Assembly: GCF_000702005.1 (NCBI RefSeq)
Contig: NZ_JNKI01000013.1
Span: forward strand, 1 to 64,000
Direction: 5' to 3'
DNA: 64,000 nucleotides
Source of the DNA: Selenomonas sp. ND2010
Lineage (GTDB): Bacteria > Bacillota > Negativicutes > Selenomonadales > Selenomonadaceae
Position 1 is the stretch's first letter, and each line of letters begins with the position of its first letter. A program made the translations under genes and the position numbers. Positions 36,073 to 46,489 of this stretch are shown piece after piece. The notes beneath the pieces were generated by a model. It saw only the letters and a program-made list of their open reading frames with translations. It ran no database searches and was not told the origin of the DNA.

Positions 36073-36114
36073 AAAAAGCTGCCGTCTCATAAACGCATGA
36101 GACGACAGCTTTTC
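36073..36114 (-). terminator. Terminator after chemoreceptor paralogue B
   Basis: AAAAGCTGTCGTCTCATG pairs with its near complement across a short loop, and TTTTTAT follows on the minus strand. Confidence 0.85.
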
Positions 36115-36134
36115 TACTATCGTATATCGTATTT

Positions 36135-37844
36135 TTAGAATTTGAAGTGAGACAGCGTTTCCTGCTGTTTCTGAGCCAGCACTGCCAGTGAATCACTAGC
36201 CGAGGCAATTTCCTCAGCCGAAGCGGACTGCTCTTCCGTTGCCGCCGATACAGCCTGCATCTCCGAAGATACCTTATTGCTGTAACCGCTGATGTTATTT
36301 ACCTCACCCATGATGGAGTTGGCTTCCTGCGTCATTGCATCGACCGCTTCATCAACCGTCTGGATCTGATTCGATACGCCCTGGACAAGGTTGCTGATCT
36401 CATCGAACATCGACCGCAGTTCCTCAACGGAACGAGCTCCTGATACTACCGCTTCACGGCCATTCTGCATTGATTTGACCGCCGCATCGGTATCCTGCTG
36501 AATTCCCTTGATGAGCTGAGCAATCTTTTCTGCCGATTCCTGCGATTCATGAGCGAGTTTGCCCACTTCCTCCGCTACTACCGTAAAGCCACGGCCGTGC
36601 TCGCCGGCACGAGCAGCCTCGATAGCGGCATTGAGTGCCAAAAGATTCGTCTGCTCAGCGATACCTGCCATCGTATCAACGATTTCACCGATTTCTCGCG
36701 AACGCTCACCCAAACGATCGACTACCTCAGCCGAATCTTTTACCGTCGACTCTGCACTTTTAATCTGCTCAACCGAATTGTCAATCGACACCGAACCAGC
36801 AGCAGCCTGCTCAGCAGCTGAAGCAGAATTGCCTGCTACCATGCGCGACTGTTCCTTGACATGAGCCACTGCACTCTGAACTCGTGCCACCGACTCATTA
36901 CTATTGGCTACGGCCTTTTGCTGATTCTCGATCGTATTGACAACATCGCCCGCCGACTGAGCCACCTGAGTCGATGCCTGAGCGGCCTGATTCGAGCTGG
37001 CCGTAAGCTCCTCCGACGACGCAGCAAGCTGTTCGGACGACTCGCTGACACTGCGCATGAGATCATTGAGTTCCTTGCGCATAGCAAAGAGTGCATTAGC
37101 CATTGCCCCGAGCTCATCGCCACGGTCAACACGATTTACCCCATCAGTGCGGAAATCACCTTTTTTCATCGCTTCACAAATGGCAACGCCACGATGAAGC
37201 GAGCTCGTGATATCGCGGATAATAACGACGGACAAACCAGCGAGCAATGCCAGCGCTACCAAGTTTACCATGAACGAGAACTCGATATGATTGGTATTGC
37301 TTTCCTTGATTTCCTGGTTGAGAATATCTGCATTATCATCGGCTACCTTGCGCAGAGCCTGCTGACTCTTGAGCAAATCTTCTGCCGTCGTCAGTTCAAC
37401 CTTGCGAAAATGCTTCCAGGCCTCCTCTTTCTTGCCTTCCTTCACCAGGCGACGTGCTTCCTGCACCCCCTGCTTAAATTCATTCCACTTGGCTTCCGTA
37501 TTCGGGATCTCCGCGGCAGCTTTGTCCGCCCGCATGCCCAGTGGCCGATATTCACTCCAGTAGCTTTCGTACTTCTGGATGTTTACATCAATCGATTCCT
37601 CTACCTTGGCATCATTCGGTTCTAAAATATATTCAACAGTGCTTACCTTGACGGCACGCATGAGACTGATTTCCGTTCCGAGCAAACGAGTGGCCTGCAA
37701 TTTGCGACTATACATATTGTCGAGATCATCACTTGCCTTGCTCATTCCCTGGTAACTCGATAAACCGAGGGATACCATACCAATGACGCCGATAATAACC
37801 AGCACCATAATCTTGTAACCAATACGAACGTCTTTTAATCGCAT
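36135..37844 (-). CDS. Methyl-accepting chemotaxis protein (paralogue B)
   Basis: This 569-residue receptor has the same domain order as paralogue A: membrane helix, four-helix-bundle sensor, membrane helix, HAMP, and methyl-accepting domain with the [20 protein letters not shown] tip. The sensor halves differ more than the signalling halves, pointing to changed ligand preference after duplication. A TATAAT with TTGTGG 17 bases upstream lies about 90 bases before the start. No chemotaxis kinase genes are near. Confidence 0.93.
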   Translation of the reverse strand: MRLKDVRIGYKIMVLVIIGVIGMVSLGLSSYQGMSKASDDLDNMYSRKLQATRLLGTEISLMRAVKVSTVEYILEPNDAKVEESIDVNIQKYESYWSEYRPLGMRADKAAAEIPNTEAKWNEFKQGVQEARRLVKEGKKEEAWKHFRKVELTTAEDLLKSQQALRKVADDNADILNQEIKESNTNHIEFSFMVNLVALALLAGLSVVIIRDITSSLHRGVAICEAMKKGDFRTDGVNRVDRGDELGAMANALFAMRKELNDLMRSVSESSEQLAASSEELTASSNQAAQASTQVAQSAGDVVNTIENQQKAVANSNESVARVQSAVAHVKEQSRMVAGNSASAAEQAAAGSVSIDNSVEQIKSAESTVKDSAEVVDRLGERSREIGEIVDTMAGIAEQTNLLALNAAIEAARAGEHGRGFTVVAEEVGKLAHESQESAEKIAQLIKGIQQDTDAAVKSMQNGREAVVSGARSVEELRSMFDEISNLVQGVSNQIQTVDEAVDAMTQEANSIMGEVNNISGYSNKVSSEMQAVSAATEEQSASAEEIASASDSLAVLAQKQQETLSHFKF

Positions 37845-38047
37845 TCCTTCACTCTACCTTTCTCTTTACTGACAATTCTCGTCCCCAGCCCCTTTTTCCT
37901 ACACTCAACTGTTTTCGCATTCGAAAAACAATACTTGCTCATTATACTCTGCACCAGCACCTACCACAATAGTACAATTCTACAAGTTTTAGGACTTTTG
38001 TCGATAGGAATCTACATTACGCTATTCTGAAAACTATCACTTTTCTT

Positions 38048-38079
38048 GTTGATGTTATTTATAGTTGATGTTATTTATA
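38048..38079. repeat. Two perfect tandem copies of a 16-base unit
   Basis: GTTGATGTTATTTATA occurs twice head to tail between the jetC terminator and the chemoreceptor promoter region. No function is evident. Confidence 0.7.
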
Positions 38080-38082
38080 CTA

Positions 38083-38112
38083 AAAAAGGCATCCCATAAA
38101 TGAGATGCCTTA
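38083..38112 (-). terminator. Terminator after jetC
   Basis: AAGGCATCTCAT and ATGGGATGCCTT form a hairpin followed by TTTTTAG on the minus strand. Confidence 0.85.
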
Positions 38113-38128
38113 AACGCCTTGATTTTCT

Positions 38129-41100
38129 TCACTTTTGGCTGGCATGAACCAGTTTTTCTGCTTGCAATTGTTCTATCGTTAAATTTCGCAAGTAAGACTT
38201 ATGCTCCTCATCTTTTTGATAGACAAAACCGACATGGCGCACAAAAGGTTCAATCGTCGCAATCTTTAAGAGCGGTGTTACTACCAACAACTGCAAATCC
38301 ATTTTACGGAACAATTCAAGACCAAAGCGTGCTGACTCATCCGAACTCTTGAGGAAGGCTTCATCGATCACCACGAATCGGAACGATTGCTCGCTTGCCC
38401 GCTTCCCTTCAAGGCCAAAATTGTATACGATACTTGCCGCCAGTATTGTATAGGCAAGTTTTTCCTTCTGACCGCCTGACTTACCGCCCGAATCGGTATA
38501 ATGCTCGTATTCGGCATCCTCTCCAGGTGCTGGGTCACGCCAGCGCTCCGATGCCGCGAAGGTATACCAATTGCGCACGTCGATGACTTCGCGCCGCCAG
38601 CGGGCATCTAATTCCGTATTTCCCGGCCGCCCCTGCAAGCGTTCTAATATCTTTGCCACCTGCTGGAATTTCTGCTCACTGTAGCTGTCATCCACCGCCC
38701 CCGTCAATGCATCATCGGTACAAGCCCGCAAGTCCCGACGGAACTGCTGTATCGTATCACTTACTGCATGACTGCATTCAATCTGGATATAACGACCCTC
38801 ATTGTAGTCAATCTCCGCCAGCGAGCGATTGATTCGCGCAATACGGTCTTCAATTTCCTGGCAGGTATTTTCCAAATGAGTCTGGAAAAGCGCAATCTGG
38901 TTAATGGTGTTTTCCCGCAAGAGTTCGCGGAACCGCCCTTCAAACTTCGGCAGGTCATCGGTGCGCAGACGATTGAGCACGGCGATATAATCCGCTGCTG
39001 CCTCTGGGGAACAGAGAAGGTCTGCACTCACCTCCGGCCACTGCTGTCGGAACCCCGTCATCAGCCGGGTAAGCTCCTCGCCATGATGGCGAAGAAGATT
39101 TTCCTGCTGATGGCCTTCCTCTTGCAGCCAAGCACCAAAGCGGGCCTGCAATTTCTGCCGGCTGGACAGTTCAAAAGTCTGGTTGGGCAAAGCCTCCGCC
39201 ATATAGCGTTCCAGCAGCGGATATACCGTGGACTGCACCTCAGCAGGCGTCTCATTCATCAGCTCAGCTTCTACTATCATCTGTTCCCGGGTACCACGGC
39301 AGCGCTCCTGAATCCGGCTAGCTTCATCCCGCTTGGAATTTACATCCTGCTGACAACGTGCCACCTGACGAACCAGCCCCTGCTCTTCCTCCTGGAGTTT
39401 GCGGTAAACATCGTTCTTTTGCCGCAGTTCTTCCACCCGCTGCTTAAGTTTTGCCAGCTGCTGAATCAGCGGCGCAATGTCAAGCTCCTGAAAGTTCTGG
39501 ACCTGACCGGCCAGCATGATAGCATCTTTTTCTCCCTGCAGTTTTTTCTGCGCCATCTTGTTCTTACGCAACTTCTGCTGAAAGAACTTCTGCTCCTCAC
39601 GGATGTTCTCGCGCTCCTCCTGCAAGGATTGAATTTTGCGCAGATTAGAAAAGCCCAGCACATAATCACGGCGGTTATCGAGATCCCGACGGTCATCCTT
39701 TTCATGACGGCGGCCGTTAATCTTGACCTGTCCCTTGCGGGTCAGGGCGAACTTCGCCTGACGAAATTCCTGCATCGTCTCACAGCAAGTATGACGGAAT
39801 CGGGTATAAAGCTCACTGCTTAACCAATCGCAATAGGCCGACTCTTCTTTTAGCTGCAATTTACGGCAAGCGGCATCCTCAGGCAGAGTATCCATATCCA
39901 CCGATTCTACATAGTCCGAAACGCGGAAATACACCAATTTCACATGAAGATTGTGTTGCTCCATCCAGCCAGCGACCTCACCGTAATGAGCATCGGAAAC
40001 CAGCAAAGAAATGCCAAAGCCATGAAGCAGCCGCTCCAAAGCACCTTCCCATTCGGCTTCCGTTTCCTTGACCGCCATAAGCTCTCCAGCAAAGGGCATC
40101 TCATCTTCCGCTAATCCCAAATCCTTACAAAGCTGTTCGCGAATCTTGACATATTTATTCGGGATATTCGATTTGCGCTTTGCCAGCGATTCGATTTCCT
40201 CTGTCAACTGCGTTTCCAGTACCATAGCCTCTTTGCGATTGGCCTCGATAGCGCCACTGTCGGCCATCAGGTCTTCCAGCTCCTGCTCGATAGACTGCTG
40301 ACGTTCCTTCATGGCCTGCTGATTCGCGCGGAAATCCTCCGCCGAGGATGGCATCGCCAGCGCAATCAAATCAAGCTGCTGCTGATATTTTTCCCGCACC
40401 AGTTCGCACTGACCCTTTTGCTGCTGACAAAGTTCCAGCTGGTGACGCACCTCGTCCAACTGCTGGCCGCCGTTGCGGGCCATTTCCCGGCGGACGCCAT
40501 CCAGCTGCTGTTGCAGGCCATCACAGTTGTCCTTGGCATCCTGCCAGGCTTTCTGCAGTTCGGCCAATGATGCCTCAGACTGCTGCAGCATGCTCTCCTG
40601 AACCTTATAAGCCTTACCGGCAAACCAGCTGGCCAAATGCTGCTGCATGACCGTATTCTCTCGTTGCTTTTGACCAACAGCTGCATATTCCTGACCGAGT
40701 GTTTCAATCGGCTGCAGGTATTTTTGCTGCTCGCGGGCCCGTTCCACTGCCTGATGCGCTGCCTCAAGGTCATGGTACTGGCGCAGCATGACCTCGACCT
40801 CCTGTTCCGCATCCGGCACTTCGAGCATATTCTGACGAACGAATCCCGTGAGACTGTCGACTTTCTTCATGGAAATTGTCTGCTGGAACAAATCCATCGC
40901 CTGAACCTGACGAATGCCAAAAATCTTACGGAATTCATGACCATACTGCGGATAATCATCGAACGTCTTGATAAACGAATCGCGTTCGAGCTGCTTGCGG
41001 AAGGCGCGCATATCCCCGCCGATAGCGGAAAACCGCTCCGTTATTGAAAGCGTCTTCTGGGCGAGCACATAGAAACGCTTAGGCGAAGCGGCCGCCTCAT

Positions 41101-41521
41101 CCGGAAACCAAAAAACCTGCGCCAGCGTCACCGTACGGCCAAAATTCCGGTCCGAAAACACCCCGAGCACGACGCTATACTGATCTTTGCCACGCAGAGC
41201 CTCGGGGCGACCACCGCCATCTTCCGTGCGCTTTTGACCATAGTAACCGCGCACATACGAAGCCAGACTGCGTTCCTTTGCACTTGCATCAGCCGCCTTG
41301 TTATACGTCACCTTGCGCGGCGGCACCAAAAGCGTGATGATGGCATCGACAAGTGTCGATTTACCGGAACCAACATCACCGGTCAAAAGCGACGTATCCC
41401 CCGACAGGTCCAGCGTCCAGACTTTCCCATCAAAGGTGCCCCAGTTATAGACCTCAAGACGCTGCAGGCGGAAACCGAGTGGGATGTCTTTAAATTCAGT
41501 CGTCGTCTCGAATAAGTTCAT
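38129..41521 (-). CDS. jetC: SMC-like ATPase JetC / MksB
   Basis: This is an SMC/MukB-type condensin ATPase of 1130 residues. It has Walker A GDVGSGKST (48-56), long coiled coils on both sides of a hinge near the middle, and a C-terminal signature SGGKSGGQKEKLAYTILA (about 1010) with Walker B FVVIDEAF (about 1048). With JetA and JetB such proteins form the loop-extruding motor of Wadjet plasmid-defence and MksBEF systems. It overlaps jetB by 26 bases. The JetD nuclease gene that normally follows is absent; a terminator and chemoreceptor genes come next. Confidence 0.9.
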   Translation of the reverse strand: MNLFETTTEFKDIPLGFRLQRLEVYNWGTFDGKVWTLDLSGDTSLLTGDVGSGKSTLVDAIITLLVPPRKVTYNKAADASAKERSLASYVRGYYGQKRTEDGGGRPEALRGKDQYSVVLGVFSDRNFGRTVTLAQVFWFPDEAAASPKRFYVLAQKTLSITERFSAIGGDMRAFRKQLERDSFIKTFDDYPQYGHEFRKIFGIRQVQAMDLFQQTISMKKVDSLTGFVRQNMLEVPDAEQEVEVMLRQYHDLEAAHQAVERAREQQKYLQPIETLGQEYAAVGQKQRENTVMQQHLASWFAGKAYKVQESMLQQSEASLAELQKAWQDAKDNCDGLQQQLDGVRREMARNGGQQLDEVRHQLELCQQQKGQCELVREKYQQQLDLIALAMPSSAEDFRANQQAMKERQQSIEQELEDLMADSGAIEANRKEAMVLETQLTEEIESLAKRKSNIPNKYVKIREQLCKDLGLAEDEMPFAGELMAVKETEAEWEGALERLLHGFGISLLVSDAHYGEVAGWMEQHNLHVKLVYFRVSDYVESVDMDTLPEDAACRKLQLKEESAYCDWLSSELYTRFRHTCCETMQEFRQAKFALTRKGQVKINGRRHEKDDRRDLDNRRDYVLGFSNLRKIQSLQEERENIREEQKFFQQKLRKNKMAQKKLQGEKDAIMLAGQVQNFQELDIAPLIQQLAKLKQRVEELRQKNDVYRKLQEEEQGLVRQVARCQQDVNSKRDEASRIQERCRGTREQMIVEAELMNETPAEVQSTVYPLLERYMAEALPNQTFELSSRQKLQARFGAWLQEEGHQQENLLRHHGEELTRLMTGFRQQWPEVSADLLCSPEAAADYIAVLNRLRTDDLPKFEGRFRELLRENTINQIALFQTHLENTCQEIEDRIARINRSLAEIDYNEGRYIQIECSHAVSDTIQQFRRDLRACTDDALTGAVDDSYSEQKFQQVAKILERLQGRPGNTELDARWRREVIDVRNWYTFAASERWRDPAPGEDAEYEHYTDSGGKSGGQKEKLAYTILAASIVYNFGLEGKRASEQSFRFVVIDEAFLKSSDESARFGLELFRKMDLQLLVVTPLLKIATIEPFVRHVGFVYQKDEEHKSYLRNLTIEQLQAEKLVHASQK

Positions 41522-42164
41522 CCATCATCTCTCCTTCCTCCCTTTCGCCCTCCACAGTCTCGTCATGACGGGCTTGTCCATACTTTTCATAGGCTTCTAG
41601 TTTCTGCGCAAAATCATCCAGCCACTGCGCATCGACAAAGTTGCGCAAAATTGGGCGCACTTCATAATCGGTATCCTGCCCTTTGATTTTCAGCAAAAAT
41701 CCCATGCGCACAGCCGCCCGCACGAGATGCTCCACCGATTGACGATATTTCATCTCATTGATCTGAATTGGCAAAAACGGCTCCATACGGCGTAAAATAT
41801 CCTCAAAACTGATGACTACGCGGTCACCACCAGCCGCCCGATCGTACTCCGCGAGCACCTTGCGCAGTTGCACCAAAAGCATCGATAAATTATAACTCAG
41901 CGGATAGCGCGGCACGATATGCGGCAGACCACTGCCTTCTTCCTGCCGCAAATAGGCGTATTCATCCAGCTCATTGATAATAAGCGTCAGGCCAATGCGG
42001 CGGAAATAATCACGCAGTTCCGTCTGTCTGCCTATAATATCCTGCCAAAGGATCTCGTCCCGACCTCGACTTACAATTCCCTTTAAAAGCATAACAGCCG
42101 CCCGCGAAAAAGCCTGTTCCTGAGGATTCTCCCCACTCGCGACTGCCGTATTGTCCAAATCCAT
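41496..42164 (-). CDS. jetB: Condensin accessory subunit JetB / MksE (DUF4194)
   Basis: The 222-residue protein fits the DUF4194/MksE group: a small winged-helix protein that bridges the kleisin JetA and the SMC heads. Its length and place between jetA and jetC are typical. The N-terminus is acidic and the C-terminus ends in a very acidic tail. The spacing to jetA is 5 bases, and the end overlaps jetC, so the three are translationally linked. Confidence 0.87.
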   Translation of the reverse strand: MDLDNTAVASGENPQEQAFSRAAVMLLKGIVSRGRDEILWQDIIGRQTELRDYFRRIGLTLIINELDEYAYLRQEEGSGLPHIVPRYPLSYNLSMLLVQLRKVLAEYDRAAGGDRVVISFEDILRRMEPFLPIQINEMKYRQSVEHLVRAAVRMGFLLKIKGQDTDYEVRPILRNFVDAQWLDDFAQKLEAYEKYGQARHDETVEGEREEGEMMDELIRDDD

Positions 42165-42169
42165 ATCCT

Positions 42170-43636
42170 TTATTTCCTCCGAAATACGACTCGATTACAA
42201 ATGGCCATAAGCTTTTGCCCATCGCGCTCAAATAAGATGCGCTCCAAAGCACAGTTGTCAAAAGCCTCAGCCTCCTCATGACTGGCCAGTACCAGATATC
42301 CCAAAAGCTCCGACAGCCCTTGCTGCAGCGGATGTACCGCCAGCACCTCAGAAAGCGTGACTTCGGGGCGTTCCGCCAAAAGATCACGGACATTTGCCTG
42401 CAACTGTTCCCGATCGACAATAACCTGATTGAAAATAGCCGAAAGCTCTCCATCCTCTCCACTACCCGCCTGCAATACCGGACTTACGAGTTTTGTTGCC
42501 TGTGGCGGAGCAAATAACCGCCGCTCCATCGGCAGCTGCACCGCCGGTGAAATCTCCCGAATTTCCGTAAACTCTCCGTGAGGCAGCTGCCCACGCTGAT
42601 CCACCGCCATCGTTTCAATTCGCTGAATCAACTGATAAATGGTCCGTTCCTCCTGCAGATACGCCTCATCGACATAACGGCGCAACTGAGCCGACAGCTG
42701 GCCAAGCGTCTGCTGCACCGAACCTGCCGCCCGCACCCAATCCCGATTGATCGACATAAGCGGATGCTTAGGAAGCATTTCCCGAATGGACTCCGTTTGG
42801 CTCAGCTGTGCCATCGTCGCACGAAAATCTTCCTGCTGTTGCGAAAGCATTAAATACCGCCAAAACGCCATAAAGCTCCGCCCCTGCTCCGATTTACGGA
42901 TGATATCACTCTCGGTGAATATCTTTTCCAGCAGCTCCCCCTTGCCCCGCGTCCACTTGACGACATCATCCTGGACCTTACGCGTTAGCTCACGGAAATT
43001 CTCCTCAACTTCGCGAAAATCGGCCAAGATTGCCTGCGCCGTACTCTCAGCCTGCAGGAATCGTTCCTTTATCTGTACATCATCCAGCTGCGGCTTTACT
43101 ACACCACTTGCCTCGATTTCCGCCAGTTCCGCTGCGATCTTTTCCTGCTGCTCCTGCAGATACGCCTTGCGATGCTCGACATCGGTATCCGTCTCGCGGG
43201 CAATTTCGTGCAGCAGATTAAATACCGTGCGCAGCCGTGACTCCGTACCGACAAAATCCTGCTTATGCAAGCTGACCAGCCACTCAACCGCCTTCTGCGC
43301 TGGAGCAGTGAGGTCAAAATACCAATCATCGTGGTACTCATATTTCCGCAGCCAGCCATGCTCGGTGTCTGACCATATTTCCAAATAATCCTGAGGAGAA
43401 CGCCCAAACGCCTCGCCTGCCGTCTGCTGCTGCGCATCGTAAAGGAACATGTCCAGATGTTCCAAAAGTTCCTGGGCTTCAATGCCACGACGCTTGCCGG
43501 CAATAAACTCCCGGTAAAAAAAAGCCGCAATAAAGGCAGCCTGGTCGGCTGTAAGTAACCGCCAGGCTGCATTATTCAAGCGCAAGTTGCGCAAATAATC
43601 ATATGTCATATAATCCGGTATCCCGGCCAAAACCAT
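42170..43636 (-). CDS. jetA: Kleisin-like subunit JetA / MksF (DUF3375)
   Basis: The 488-residue protein fits DUF3375, the kleisin-type subunit of Wadjet/MksBEF complexes. The N-terminal region with YDYLRNLRLNNAAWRLLTAD and the WYFDLTAPAQKAVEWL segment are the parts I recognise. A central helical stretch (about residues 160-250) is likely coiled coil. It starts 6 bases after the TauE-type exporter gene stops, an unusual partner for this system. Confidence 0.87.
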   Translation of the reverse strand: MVLAGIPDYMTYDYLRNLRLNNAAWRLLTADQAAFIAAFFYREFIAGKRRGIEAQELLEHLDMFLYDAQQQTAGEAFGRSPQDYLEIWSDTEHGWLRKYEYHDDWYFDLTAPAQKAVEWLVSLHKQDFVGTESRLRTVFNLLHEIARETDTDVEHRKAYLQEQQEKIAAELAEIEASGVVKPQLDDVQIKERFLQAESTAQAILADFREVEENFRELTRKVQDDVVKWTRGKGELLEKIFTESDIIRKSEQGRSFMAFWRYLMLSQQQEDFRATMAQLSQTESIREMLPKHPLMSINRDWVRAAGSVQQTLGQLSAQLRRYVDEAYLQEERTIYQLIQRIETMAVDQRGQLPHGEFTEIREISPAVQLPMERRLFAPPQATKLVSPVLQAGSGEDGELSAIFNQVIVDREQLQANVRDLLAERPEVTLSEVLAVHPLQQGLSELLGYLVLASHEEAEAFDNCALERILFERDGQKLMAICNRVVFRRK

Positions 43637-43642
43637 CGCCCC

Positions 43643-44407
43643 TTATTTGAACAAATCCAACAACTGCTTACCAATCAAGATTGTCGTCATAAGGATAAAC
43701 AGCGGCCGCACATATCCCGTACCCTTAGAAAGCGCCATCCGCGCTCCACACCAAGCGCCGACAATCATCGAAAGCCCCATCGGAATCGCATAAGAAAAAT
43801 CCACCAGTCCAAAATACGTAAAAAGCACCGCTGCTGAAATATTGCTGGCAAAATTCAGTGCGCGCGCATTGGCCGCCGCACCGATGAAATCAAATCCGAC
43901 CAGTAAAAAAGCAAACAGCAAAAACGATCCCGTTCCCGGACCGAAAAATCCATCGTAAAAACCGAATAAAAACGCCACGAGACACGAAAGCATCAAGAGT
44001 CGTGCCGACATACCCGCATAGCGATTTTCTCTTCCCCAGTCCCGTTTGGCGATACTGTAGATAAGCACGGCCACCAACATGACCACCACCAACGGACGCA
44101 GGATATCCGATGGAATCATGCGCACGGCCAACACACCGATTCCCGACCCGATAAGCGAAATCGGAAACAGCCGCTTGATCAGCCACATATCCACCTTGCC
44201 CGACTTCACAAAAGTCACAAAACTCGTAAGCGCCCCCATGACAGCCGCCGCCTTATTGGTTCCCAGCACGGTCACTGGTGGCAGCCCGGTCCACATCAGT
44301 GCCGGAATCGAAATAAGTCCGCCACCGCCGACTACCGAATCGATAAACGAAGCCATAAAACCAAAAAACACCAGAAATCCCAGCGTCTGTATATCCAAAA
44401 ACTCCAT
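43643..44407 (-). CDS. TauE/SafE-family sulfite/organosulfonate exporter-like protein
   Basis: The 254-residue protein has about eight membrane helices and the family signature near the N-terminus (SFIDSVVGGGGLISIPALMW) with its repeat in the second half (GFYDGFFGPGTGSFLLFAF). Members move sulfite, sulfoacetate or related anions. It is the first gene of an apparent operon with jetABC; the 6-base gap argues for cotranscription, though the functional link may be accidental. GAGGTG lies before the ATG. Confidence 0.88.
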   Translation of the reverse strand: MEFLDIQTLGFLVFFGFMASFIDSVVGGGGLISIPALMWTGLPPVTVLGTNKAAAVMGALTSFVTFVKSGKVDMWLIKRLFPISLIGSGIGVLAVRMIPSDILRPLVVVMLVAVLIYSIAKRDWGRENRYAGMSARLLMLSCLVAFLFGFYDGFFGPGTGSFLLFAFLLVGFDFIGAAANARALNFASNISAAVLFTYFGLVDFSYAIPMGLSMIVGAWCGARMALSKGTGYVRPLFILMTTILIGKQLLDLFK

Positions 44408-44473
44408 CCCCGCACCTCAATCCGTATCAATTCATTCCAGCCCCTATTATAGCAGAAACCCTTCCATACGAAA

Positions 44474-44497
44474 AGAAACCGCGCGGCGAAGCCGCTG
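44474..44497 (-). terminator. Terminator after the second flagellin
   Basis: GCGGC-TTC-GCCGC is followed by GCGGTTTCTTTT on the minus strand. Confidence 0.65.
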
Positions 44498-44514
44498 GTG
44501 CTCAACTCAATTAC

Positions 44515-46449
44515 CTATCCCTGCAACAAACTCAATACACTACTGCTATTTTGGTTAGCTTGTGCCAGCATTGCCTGTGCCGACTGAGTCAAGACATTAT
44601 TCTTAGTATATGCTGTTATCTCCTTCGCCATATTGGCATCGCGGATTACCGACTCGGACGCCTGCGTACTCTCACTGGCCACCGTCAAGTTGTCGATAAC
44701 AAAAGACAATCTGGTCTGATAAGCACCCATCCGCGTATTTTCATTTAGTGAATATTCCAGGGCATCATCCAGTTTTGACAATGCCTCCAGCGCTCTCTCC
44801 AAGGGATCCATCTGGATATCCGAAATCCCCATAGTATCTGTATCCATACTGTTGATGAAGATACGAAGATTTTCATTGGCCTTAGTCCCTGTATGAATAA
44901 TCAAACCAGGATATTCTTCATCTCCAGCCTCACCAAGATAAACTCCATTTTCATCTACGGTTCCGTCATCATATTCGTAAACGTATCGATTCGTATACGA
45001 CGAATAACTCCTGCCATCAAGATTAAACGCTTCTCCATTAACGGTAGCGCCGCCATCTGTCCATATAGTTGCCCCCGAACAATTTCCTGCGGAAAAGCTC
45101 CCCTTCGATGCCGTTGCCTCTTTTGTCGCCAAAAAAATATAATTTGCTGTTATCGCAACAGTTCCCGAACTCGCCCCATCCAAAGTAGAGTGCCCAATTG
45201 ATACCCCCCGTCCATTGCTGTCGGTTGTTATTTTGCCATATATCTTATGAGCAGAAATCGCGATATTCCCGCACGATGCCCCCCAGCCAGCTCCCACACC
45301 AGCTCCATGACAAGTGCCCACTCGTATCTCATCTACATTTTTTATCGTTATATTACCAAAACTGCTGCCAGCCCCAGCACCAATTGCCGCCCCCCATTCG
45401 GACCACGCCTCCAAATAAGACAAGCCAGAAATCTCTAGATTTGCATTCGACTTCTCGCTGGCATCTGTACCAATAGCAGCCGCCCGTGTATTTCTTCCGC
45501 TTCCACCATCCATCATTATTGCCGAAAGTTTGCTATCTTCATCTGCACCATGAATTGCCAATCCGCCACCCGCATGTATAATCGCCACATAATCACGAAT
45601 CGAGTAATTTTCATCACCATTATCGCCCCCAAGTAAAATTACTTCGTTGCGAATGCTTAGATGATTCCCTGTTCCCGTGAATTTCACGATGTTGTTGTTC
45701 TTTTGCCCAGTGACATCATAAAGGCCATGTGCTTCACTTAAATCCGTCGTTCCTCCTGCGTTTGTTATCTTTACATCATCAAGCCACAGATTTGCTCCCG
45801 GCTGCGTACATTCGATAGCCACACCATAATGAATATCCGTAGAATTTTCTTGGACAATTTTCACATTGGCAGCATTAATCGTGATTCGCCCTTTATAATT
45901 TTGCGGCATCATATAAACGCCATCTTGCGAAATCGTATAATCACCGGTGGTCATCATCACTGTCACGCCGGTTGGTTCGGTTATACCACCGACTTCATTT
46001 TCCATCGCCTCCGCCGGTTGGCGCAAGCTACCATTCAGCAACAACCGGCCATTATAGTTGGTCGTAGCTGCGATTTCATTGATGACCGCCAACCGTGAAT
46101 CTTGCTCCTTTTGGATAATCTGCCGATCAACATCCGAATTGTGGTCATTGGCAGCATTAATTGCTAAAGCCTTCATTTCCCGCAAATTATCAATGATTTC
46201 CTGAATTCCACCTTCTGCTGTGCGAACTAAATTAGCCCCTGTCTGTGAATTGACAATATCCTGATTTAAGCCACGAAGCCGAACACGCATCTTTTCCGAT
46301 ATCGAATACTCCGACGCACCATCCTGTGCACTAGTATATCGCATCCCCGATGATACTTTTGCCAAGCTCTTCGACAAATCCTTATTATTCTTATTGAGCT
46401 CCCCCAACACCAATTGAGCTGCCATATTGTTCTTTATAACCATTGACAT
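44515..46449 (-). CDS. Flagellin with a beta-helix-like insert (644 residues)
   Basis: Residues 1-150 (GELNKNNKDLSKSLAKVSSG, GASEYSISEKMRVRLRGL) and the last 110 residues (ending NQNSSSVLSLLQG) are flagellin D0/D1 regions. Between them about 380 residues carry repeating turns such as AAIGAGAGSSFGNITIKN and AGVGAGWGASCGNIAISA, the pattern of a right-handed parallel beta-helix as found in pectate-lyase-like and adhesin proteins. The start at 46449 has GGGGG upstream. It may bind or act on polysaccharide from the filament surface. A sigma-28-type promoter precedes it. Confidence 0.92.
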   Translation of the reverse strand: MSMVIKNNMAAQLVLGELNKNNKDLSKSLAKVSSGMRYTSAQDGASEYSISEKMRVRLRGLNQDIVNSQTGANLVRTAEGGIQEIIDNLREMKALAINAANDHNSDVDRQIIQKEQDSRLAVINEIAATTNYNGRLLLNGSLRQPAEAMENEVGGITEPTGVTVMMTTGDYTISQDGVYMMPQNYKGRITINAANVKIVQENSTDIHYGVAIECTQPGANLWLDDVKITNAGGTTDLSEAHGLYDVTGQKNNNIVKFTGTGNHLSIRNEVILLGGDNGDENYSIRDYVAIIHAGGGLAIHGADEDSKLSAIMMDGGSGRNTRAAAIGTDASEKSNANLEISGLSYLEAWSEWGAAIGAGAGSSFGNITIKNVDEIRVGTCHGAGVGAGWGASCGNIAISAHKIYGKITTDSNGRGVSIGHSTLDGASSGTVAITANYIFLATKEATASKGSFSAGNCSGATIWTDGGATVNGEAFNLDGRSYSSYTNRYVYEYDDGTVDENGVYLGEAGDEEYPGLIIHTGTKANENLRIFINSMDTDTMGISDIQMDPLERALEALSKLDDALEYSLNENTRMGAYQTRLSFVIDNLTVASESTQASESVIRDANMAKEITAYTKNNVLTQSAQAMLAQANQNSSSVLSLLQG

Positions 46450-46489
46450 AATATGACCCCCATAAAAACGACACATATCTACAATCTTA

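Noticed and set aside
38768-39823. A 351-codon open frame on the plus strand opposite jetC
   Set aside because: It is a composition shadow of jetC, and the SMC-like protein on the minus strand is clear.
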